A DNA stretch of 10,892 nucleotides from an uncultured Dorea sp. (lineage in GTDB: Bacteria; Bacillota; Clostridia; Lachnospirales; Lachnospiraceae), in the NCBI GenBank assembly GCA_934307335.1, contig CAKRCL010000055.1:1-10892 (forward strand). Direction: 5' to 3'. A program made the position numbers and the translations under genes. Each line of letters begins with the position of its first letter. The first letter of the stretch is position 1. The notes beneath the pieces are model-generated. The model was given only the letters and a program-made list of their open reading frames with translations. It had not been told where the DNA came from and made no database searches. Below are positions 7,033-10,892 of this stretch, one piece after another.

Positions 7033-7067
7033 TTTCATTATATGAAAATAAATTCCATAATACGAAA
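7033..7067. promoter_or_regulatory. Two tandem dyad operator candidates in the eda leader
   Basis: TTTCATTATATGAAA (7033-7047) is a perfect 15-bp dyad (TTTCAT-tat-ATGAAA). TTCCATAATACGAAA (7053-7067) matches it at 12 of 15 positions and starts 20 bp later. Both lie just downstream of the predicted start point, a position suited to repression by a regulator responding to keto-deoxy sugar acids. The regulator is not identifiable here. The pair could also form RNA hairpins. Confidence 0.45.
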
Positions 7068-7093
7068 CATATAAGAAAAAGGAGAAAAAGACC

Positions 7094-7732
7094 ATGAATG
7101 AAGTATTAGAAAAGATTCAGAAAATCGGTATTGTACCAGTAGTTGTATTAAATGATGCAAAGGACGCAGAGCCACTTGCAAAAGCACTTTGTGATGGAGG
7201 ACTTCCATGTGCAGAGGTAACATTCCGTACAGATGCAGCAGAAGAGTCTATTCGTATCATGTCTGAGAAATATCCAGAGATGCTTGTTGGAGCAGGAACA
7301 GTTCTTACAACAGAGCAGGTTGACCGTGCAGTAGCAGCAGGTGCAAAGTTCATCGTAAGTCCAGGACTGAATCCTAAGATCGTAAAATACTGTGTAGAGA
7401 AGAATATTCCAATCACACCAGGAATCTGTACACCAAGTGAGGCAGAGCAGGCAATCGAGAATGGTCTTGAAGTTGTAAAATTCTTCCCGGCAGAGCCAGC
7501 AGGTGGACTGAAGATGATCAAAGCTATGGCAGCTCCATACACAGGACTGAAATTTATGCCTACAGGTGGAATCAATGCAACAAATGTAAAAGAGTACCTT
7601 GCATATGATAAGATTCTTGCATGTGGCGGAAGCTGGATGGTAAAAGGAGCTCTTGTAGAAGCTGGAGAGTTTGACAAGATTGAGGCAATGACAAAAGAAG
7701 CTGTTGAGATCGTGAAGGAAGTAAGAGGCTAG
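7094..7732 (+). CDS. eda: 2-dehydro-3-deoxy-phosphogluconate (KDPG) aldolase
   Basis: Eda is a cytoplasmic class I aldolase that splits KDPG into pyruvate and glyceraldehyde 3-phosphate, and in some bacteria also handles 4-hydroxy-2-oxoglutarate. The protein is 212 residues, the usual length for the trimeric TIM-barrel family. Visible motifs are GIVPVVVLND at the N-terminus, AEVTFRT with the catalytic glutamate, GAGTVLTTEQ, FIVSPGLNP, ITPGICTPSE, VVKFFPAEPAGG with Schiff-base lysine K129, and FMPTGGIN for phosphate binding. GGAG at 7081-7084 is 9 nt before the ATG. It has its own consensus promoter and is followed 4 bp later by a KDG kinase gene, which fits hexuronate or pectin-derived KDG breakdown better than a complete Entner-Doudoroff pathway; no 6-phosphogluconate dehydratase is seen. 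All key residues are present. Confidence 0.95.
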   Translation: MNEVLEKIQKIGIVPVVVLNDAKDAEPLAKALCDGGLPCAEVTFRTDAAEESIRIMSEKYPEMLVGAGTVLTTEQVDRAVAAGAKFIVSPGLNPKIVKYCVEKNIPITPGICTPSEAEQAIENGLEVVKFFPAEPAGGLKMIKAMAAPYTGLKFMPTGGINATNVKEYLAYDKILACGGSWMVKGALVEAGEFDKIEAMTKEAVEIVKEVRG

Positions 7733-7736
7733 TCTT

Positions 7737-8762
7737 ATGGATAAAAAAGCATTTGATCTGCTGACATTAGGAGAAATTCTGCTTCGTTTATCTCCACCGG
7801 ATAATGAGCGTATCGTGCGTGGAGAGACATTTCAGAAACAGGTTGGAGGTGCAGAGCTCAACGTAGCTTCAGGTGTATCTCTTTTAGGTCTGAGATCCGG
7901 TATTATATCACGAATTCCGGACAGTAGTATCGGTATGTTTGCAAAGAATAAGATCCGATTCTGTGGAGTCAGCGATGATTATCTGGTATACGATACAGGC
8001 AAAGATGCAAGACTGGGTGTATATTACTACGAGAACGGAGCATATCCGAGAAAACCGGGTGTGGTCTATGACAGACAACATTCGTCCATGACCAGAATTG
8101 ACATCGATGAATTTGATGACAGTATATATGAATCGACCAGATGCTTTCATACATCCGGAATTACACTGGCACTCAGTGAAGAGTGTCGGAAGACCGGAGT
8201 AGAGATGATTAAGAGATTCAAAGAAAAAGGAGCACTCATTTCATTTGACGTGAATTTCCGCCTGAATCTCTGGTCAGGAGAAGAAGCGAGAAAATGTATT
8301 GAAGGAATACTTCCTTATGTAGACATCTTTTTCTGCTCCGAAGACACTGCAAGACTGACATTCGGAAAAGAGGGCAATGTAAAAGAGATTATGGAGAGCT
8401 TTGCGGCTGATTATCCAATCTCAGTGATTGCTTCTACACAGCGAACTGTATTAAGTCCAAAGGTACATAATTTTACATCCGTAATTTATGATGCAAAACA
8501 GAAGAAATTTTATGAAGAAAAGCCTTACGAGAATATTGAAGTTGTAGATCGTATCGGAAGTGGAGACGCATACTGTTCTGGAGTATTATATGGGCTTTTA
8601 CGGGAAGGCGGCGGATGTGAAAGTGCACTTCATTATGGAAATGCCAGCAGCGCAGCCAAGAATACTATCCCAGGTGATATGCCATCACTGGATCTGGAAG
8701 AGATAGAAAATATTATTCACGATCACCAGACAGTCGGATATCACAGTGAGATGAATCGGTAA
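7737..8762 (+). CDS. kdgK: 2-keto-3-deoxygluconate kinase, PfkB/ribokinase family
   Basis: It phosphorylates 2-keto-3-deoxygluconate with ATP to KDPG, the substrate of the aldolase encoded just upstream. The 341 residues show the PfkB fold signatures: LTLGEILLRLSPP at the start, the sugar-binding GGAELNVASGVSLLG (PfkB signature 1 region), ISFDVNFRLNLWS, FFCSEDTARLTFG, and DRIGSGDAYCSG (271-282) with anion-hole glycines and catalytic base D277, followed by the NASSAAKNTIPGDMP adenine-site region. DRIGSGD rather than DTTGAGD is common in KDG kinases. The gene starts 4 bp after eda; its AAGAGG ribosome binding site (7723-7728) lies within the eda coding end, so the two are translationally linked. 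Another sugar-acid or sugar kinase is possible from sequence alone, but pairing with eda makes KDG the clear choice. Confidence 0.9.
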   Translation: MDKKAFDLLTLGEILLRLSPPDNERIVRGETFQKQVGGAELNVASGVSLLGLRSGIISRIPDSSIGMFAKNKIRFCGVSDDYLVYDTGKDARLGVYYYENGAYPRKPGVVYDRQHSSMTRIDIDEFDDSIYESTRCFHTSGITLALSEECRKTGVEMIKRFKEKGALISFDVNFRLNLWSGEEARKCIEGILPYVDIFFCSEDTARLTFGKEGNVKEIMESFAADYPISVIASTQRTVLSPKVHNFTSVIYDAKQKKFYEEKPYENIEVVDRIGSGDAYCSGVLYGLLREGGGCESALHYGNASSAAKNTIPGDMPSLDLEEIENIIHDHQTVGYHSEMNR

Positions 8763-8763
8763 A

Positions 8764-8997
8764 ATTGAATATATTGTGAAGTAAATATATGAACCCCGCC
8801 TGAGGTTTCAGGGCAGGTGAGATATTTTCTATAGTTGCTGTGTCGCTGATATCTTACTCTCGACGGAAACTCGCTTAAAGAACAAGCTCAAACAATCCGT
8901 CGAGAGCAAGGCTATACTCGCAACTATGACGAAAATATCCCAATCCTGCCCTGGAAATCCTCAGGCGTTTTTTGTTTACTTTACAATATATTGAAGA
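8764..8997 (+). repeat. Nested palindromic element, copy 1, also the kdgK terminator
   Basis: A long imperfect inverted repeat beginning 2 bp after kdgK. Arms from outside in: 8765-8785 with 8975-8995 (19 of 21), CGCCTGAGG (8797-8805) with CCTCAGGCG (8959-8967), CAGGGCAGG (8809-8817) with CCTGCCCTG (8945-8953), GATATTTTC (8821-8829) with GAAAATATC (8931-8939), and ATAGTTGC (8831-8838) with GCAACTAT (8920-8927). Inside is a perfect 11-bp stem, CTCTCGACGGA (8857-8867) with TCCGTCGAGAG (8896-8906), and an apical GCTT/AAGC stem (8873-8887). The CCTCAGGCG arm is followed by six T (8968-8973), so on the plus strand the structure also looks like a rho-independent terminator with a huge loop. It is related to copy 2 in opposite orientation. 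Confidence 0.8.
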
Positions 8998-9055
8998 AGA
9001 GGAAGTAAAGGATCTCCATGTTACAGTTTTCTACTTAGCCTAAATGATAACCTTC

Positions 9056-9093
9056 CGGCGTAAGCCGTCCTGCTTCCAAGCAGTTTATTTTTT
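9056..9093 (+). terminator. Tandem small hairpins with T-tract
   Basis: CGGC-GTAA-GCCG (9056-9067), a stem closed by a GNRA-type tetraloop, is followed by CTGCTT-CC-AAGCAG (9070-9083) and TTTATTTTTT (9084-9093). The second hairpin plus T-run fits a rho-independent terminator on the plus strand. No gene lies directly before it other than kdgK, already closed by copy 1 of the palindrome. It may be a backup terminator or end an unseen small RNA. Confidence 0.5.
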
Positions 9094-9109
9094 ACATACT
9101 GAGTGGGAG

Positions 9110-9305
9110 AAATAGAACTGAAAAACAGGCGGTGCGCACAGAAACATTGAATTATTTTGCAGTTGATGCGAGCATAGCTTGAACTTTCGGAGCATTGTCT
9201 GAGCCTGTTCATCAGGCGAGTTTGCGTAGAAAGTTCAAAATAAGCGGCGCAGCATCAACAAAAAATATTCAGTTTCTGTGTGCACTGCCTGTTTCAATTC
9301 TATTT
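9110..9305. repeat. Nested palindromic element, copy 2
   Basis: Inverted repeat arms: AATAGAA (9111-9117) with TTCTATT (9298-9304), AACAGGC (9124-9130) with GCCTGTT (9287-9293), 9131-9145 with 9272-9286 (13 of 15, the exceptions being wobble-type), and GTTGATGC (9162-9169) with GCATCAAC (9252-9259). Inside are a perfect 10-bp stem, TTGAACTTTC (9179-9188) with GAAAGTTCAA (9229-9238), and an apical GCCTG-TTCAT-CAGGC (9203-9217). The core aligns with the reverse complement of copy 1 across the whole inner region. No coding frame or transposase is visible within it. Confidence 0.75.
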
Positions 9306-9360
9306 ATCACAGCGCATGACAAAAAATAAACAATAATGTTAAAAAAATATCATTTATATA

Positions 9361-9378
9361 TTGACAAATAATTAACAA
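9361..9378. promoter_or_regulatory. Candidate Rex operator at adhE
   Basis: TTGACAAATAATTAACAA matches the clostridial Rex consensus TTGTTAAnnnnTTAACAA at 12 of the 14 defined positions; the right half is perfect. It covers the -35 hexamer of the adhE promoter, so a bound repressor would exclude RNA polymerase. Rex senses NADH/NAD+ and adhE is a known target in clostridia; binding here is inferred. Confidence 0.65.
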
Positions 9379-9389
9379 TAATTTATACT
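9361..9389 (+). promoter_or_regulatory. Sigma-A promoter for adhE
   Basis: The -35 is TTGACA (9361-9366), the spacer is 17 bp, and the -10 is TATACT (9384-9389). The start point is predicted near 9396, leaving a leader of about 70 nt that contains an 8-bp palindrome AGACGTCT (9409-9416) and a strong AGGAGGG ribosome binding site (9452-9458). Confidence 0.78.
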
Positions 9390-9465
9390 ACCAATTGTAA
9401 AGAAGAAAAGACGTCTAATTTAACCAATAAAACTCATATATTTATATTTACAGGAGGGAATCCAG

Positions 9466-10892
9466 ATGGCTAAGAAGAAAGATGTTGTACCGGTATTTGT
9501 TGACAATGTGGAAGCGTTGGAAGCGAAAATGCAGGCAATGCGTGAGGCACAGAAGGTCTTTGCCACCTATACACAGGAGCAGGTCGACAAGATTTTTTAT
9601 GCGGCAGCAGTTGCAGCGAATAAGATGCGTATTCCACTTGCAAAACAGGCAGTAGAGGAGACTGGACGTGGTATTGTAGAGGATAAGGTAATCAAGAATC
9701 ATTATGCAGCAGAGTATATCTACAATGCTTATAAAGATACAAAGACTTGTGGCGTTATTGAAGAGGATAAAGCATTTGGAATCAAGAAGATTGCAGAGCC
9801 GATTGGTCTTGTTGCAGCGGTTATTCCAACAACAAACCCAACATCAACAGCAATCTTTAAGACATTAATTTGTCTGAAGACGAGAAATGCAATCATTATC
9901 AGCCCACATCCGGCAGCAAAGGCATCTACGATTGCAGCAGCAAAGGTTGTTCTGGACGCAGCAGTGAAAGCCGGAGCACCGGAAGGAATCATCGGCTGGA
10001 TCGATGCACCGTCATTGGAACTGACTAATATGGTTATGAAAGAATCAGACATTATCCTTGCAACAGGTGGGCCGGGAATGGTAAAGGCAGCTTATTCTTC
10101 CGGAAAGCCGGCACTTGGAGTTGGAGCCGGAAATACTCCTGTTATCATTGATGACACAGCAGATATTAAACTTGCAGTTAACTCCATCATTCATTCCAAA
10201 ACATTTGACAACGGAATGATCTGTGCATCTGAGCAGTCCGTAACTGTTCTGGACAGCATTTATGATGAAGTAAAGAAAGAATTTGCATACAGAGGCTGCT
10301 ATTTCCTGAAAAAAGGAGAAGAGCTTGATAAGGTTCGTAAGACGATTATTATAAATGGAGCATTGAATAATAAGATTCCTGGAAAATCTGCATATGAGAT
10401 TGCAAAACTTGCAGGTGTGGAAGTTCCGGAAAATACAAAAATTCTGATCGGTGAAGTAGAATCCGTAGACATTTCTGAAGAATTTGCACACGAAAAATTA
10501 TCACCGGTACTTGGAATGTATCGTGCGAAAACATTTGACGAAGCTCTTGAAAAAGCAGAGCGCCTTGTAGCAGATGGAGGATATGGACACACAGCTTCTC
10601 TTTATGTACATCCTGCTGAGACAGAGAAAATTGCAAAACATGCTGAAGCTATGAAGACATGTCGAATCCTGATTAACACACCATCTTCTCACGGAGGAAT
10701 CGGAGATCTCTACAACTTTAAACTGGCACCGTCTTTGACACTTGGCTGCGGTTCCTGGGGAGGAAACTCCGTATCTGAAAATGTAGGTGTTAAACATCTG
10801 ATCAATATAAAAACTGTTGCAGAGAGGAGAGAAAATATGCTTTGGTTTCGGACTCCGGATAAGGTATACTTTAAGAAAGGCTGCATGCCGGT
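9466..10892 (+). CDS. adhE: Bifunctional acetaldehyde-CoA/alcohol dehydrogenase AdhE, N-terminal part
   Basis: AdhE reduces acetyl-CoA to acetaldehyde and then to ethanol using two NADH, recycling NAD+ in fermentation; it forms cytoplasmic spirosome filaments. The frame is open from ATG 9466 to the window end: 475 residues plus two bases of an expected 860-900. The visible part is the CoA-acylating aldehyde dehydrogenase domain. It shows GLVAAVIPTTNPTST (cofactor binding), IIISPHPAAK, ATGGPGMVKAAYSSGKP, GVGAGNTPVII, and FDNGMICASEQ with the catalytic cysteine C253. It continues through LTLGCGSWGGNSVSENVGVKH into the interdomain linker RRENMLWFRTPDKVYFKKGC, which is typical of the fused enzyme and not of stand-alone aldehyde dehydrogenases. 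The iron-dependent alcohol dehydrogenase half lies outside the window. AGGAGGG is 7 nt before the start. No frameshift or missing residue is seen in the visible part. Confidence 0.95.
   Translation, partial: MAKKKDVVPVFVDNVEALEAKMQAMREAQKVFATYTQEQVDKIFYAAAVAANKMRIPLAKQAVEETGRGIVEDKVIKNHYAAEYIYNAYKDTKTCGVIEEDKAFGIKKIAEPIGLVAAVIPTTNPTSTAIFKTLICLKTRNAIIISPHPAAKASTIAAAKVVLDAAVKAGAPEGIIGWIDAPSLELTNMVMKESDIILATGGPGMVKAAYSSGKPALGVGAGNTPVIIDDTADIKLAVNSIIHSKTFDNGMICASEQSVTVLDSIYDEVKKEFAYRGCYFLKKGEELDKVRKTIIINGALNNKIPGKSAYEIAKLAGVEVPENTKILIGEVESVDISEEFAHEKLSPVLGMYRAKTFDEALEKAERLVADGGYGHTASLYVHPAETEKIAKHAEAMKTCRILINTPSSHGGIGDLYNFKLAPSLTLGCGSWGGNSVSENVGVKHLINIKTVAERRENMLWFRTPDKVYFKKGCMP

Larger units (their letters stand above)
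8763..9465. other. Gene-free 700-bp spacer between kdgK and adhE
   Basis: The spacer holds the two nested palindromes, a tandem-hairpin terminator candidate between them, and the adhE promoter region. No reading frame in it has a plausible ribosome binding site together with recognisable protein sequence. A six-codon frame at 9019-9039 ends almost at once. The segment 9306-9360 is very AT-rich, consistent with an upstream promoter region. Confidence 0.7.

Noticed and set aside
7117..7677. 186-codon open frame antisense to eda
   Set aside because: A shadow of eda codon bias; the composition is low-complexity A/S/T/P-rich and no family is recognisable.
9019..9039. Six-codon frame as a leader peptide
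   Set aside because: It is too short to judge, has no regulatory codon run, and is followed by another 430 nt before adhE, so attenuation is unlikely.
8764..9305. Insertion sequence or CRISPR
   Set aside because: No transposase frame, no target-site duplication that I can identify, and only two inverted, diverged copies rather than regularly spaced direct repeats.

Overview
The window looks like chromosomal DNA of an anaerobic, fermentative, low-GC Firmicute, most likely a gut Lachnospiraceae-type Clostridium relative. The reasons are a clostridial [FeFe] hydrogenase, a two-domain AdhE, strong AGGAGG-type ribosome binding sites, consensus sigma-A promoters, AT-rich spacers and codon use typical of the group. 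Species cannot be named from the sequence alone. No rRNA, tRNA, CRISPR array, transposase or phage gene is visible.

Region 1 (1-2965, minus strand) is a compact operon read leftward: mobAB (a fused molybdopterin guanylyltransferase/MobB GTPase), moeA (molybdenum insertion) and a formate/nitrite-family channel cut by the window edge. Spacers are about 37-40 bp. The set points to making bis-MGD cofactor for a molybdoenzyme and moving formate, so a formate dehydrogenase is the expected client; it is not inside the window.

Region 2 (2966-3300) is a divergent control region with two near mirror-image extended -10 promoters and a 12-bp motif repeated exactly 105 bp apart around the leftward promoter.

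Region 3 (3301-6860, plus strand) is a two-gene, 7-bp-overlapping operon. It holds a GltD-like FAD/NAD(P) oxidoreductase carrying an N-terminal NuoF-type 4Fe-4S domain, and a CpI-like [FeFe] hydrogenase. This matches the 'glutamate synthase-linked' (group A2) hydrogenase arrangement, whose physiological role is poorly known. Together with regions 1 and 2 it suggests a formate/H2/NAD(P)H redox module.

Region 4 (6861-8762) is a separate operon with its own consensus promoter and a leader holding two tandem dyad motifs. It encodes KDPG aldolase (eda) and a PfkB-family 2-keto-3-deoxygluconate kinase (kdgK), the last steps of hexuronate breakdown to pyruvate and glyceraldehyde 3-phosphate.

Region 5 (8763-9465) is about 700 bp without a gene. 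It carries two long nested palindromes that are diverged copies of one element in opposite orientation, with compensatory base changes in their stems. One copy forms an oversized terminator-like hairpin behind kdgK. Region 6 (9466 to the end) is the N-terminal 475 residues of AdhE, preceded by a consensus promoter whose -35 lies inside a good candidate Rex (NADH-sensing) operator. The theme of the window is disposal of reducing equivalents (H2, formate, ethanol) next to a sugar-acid pathway.
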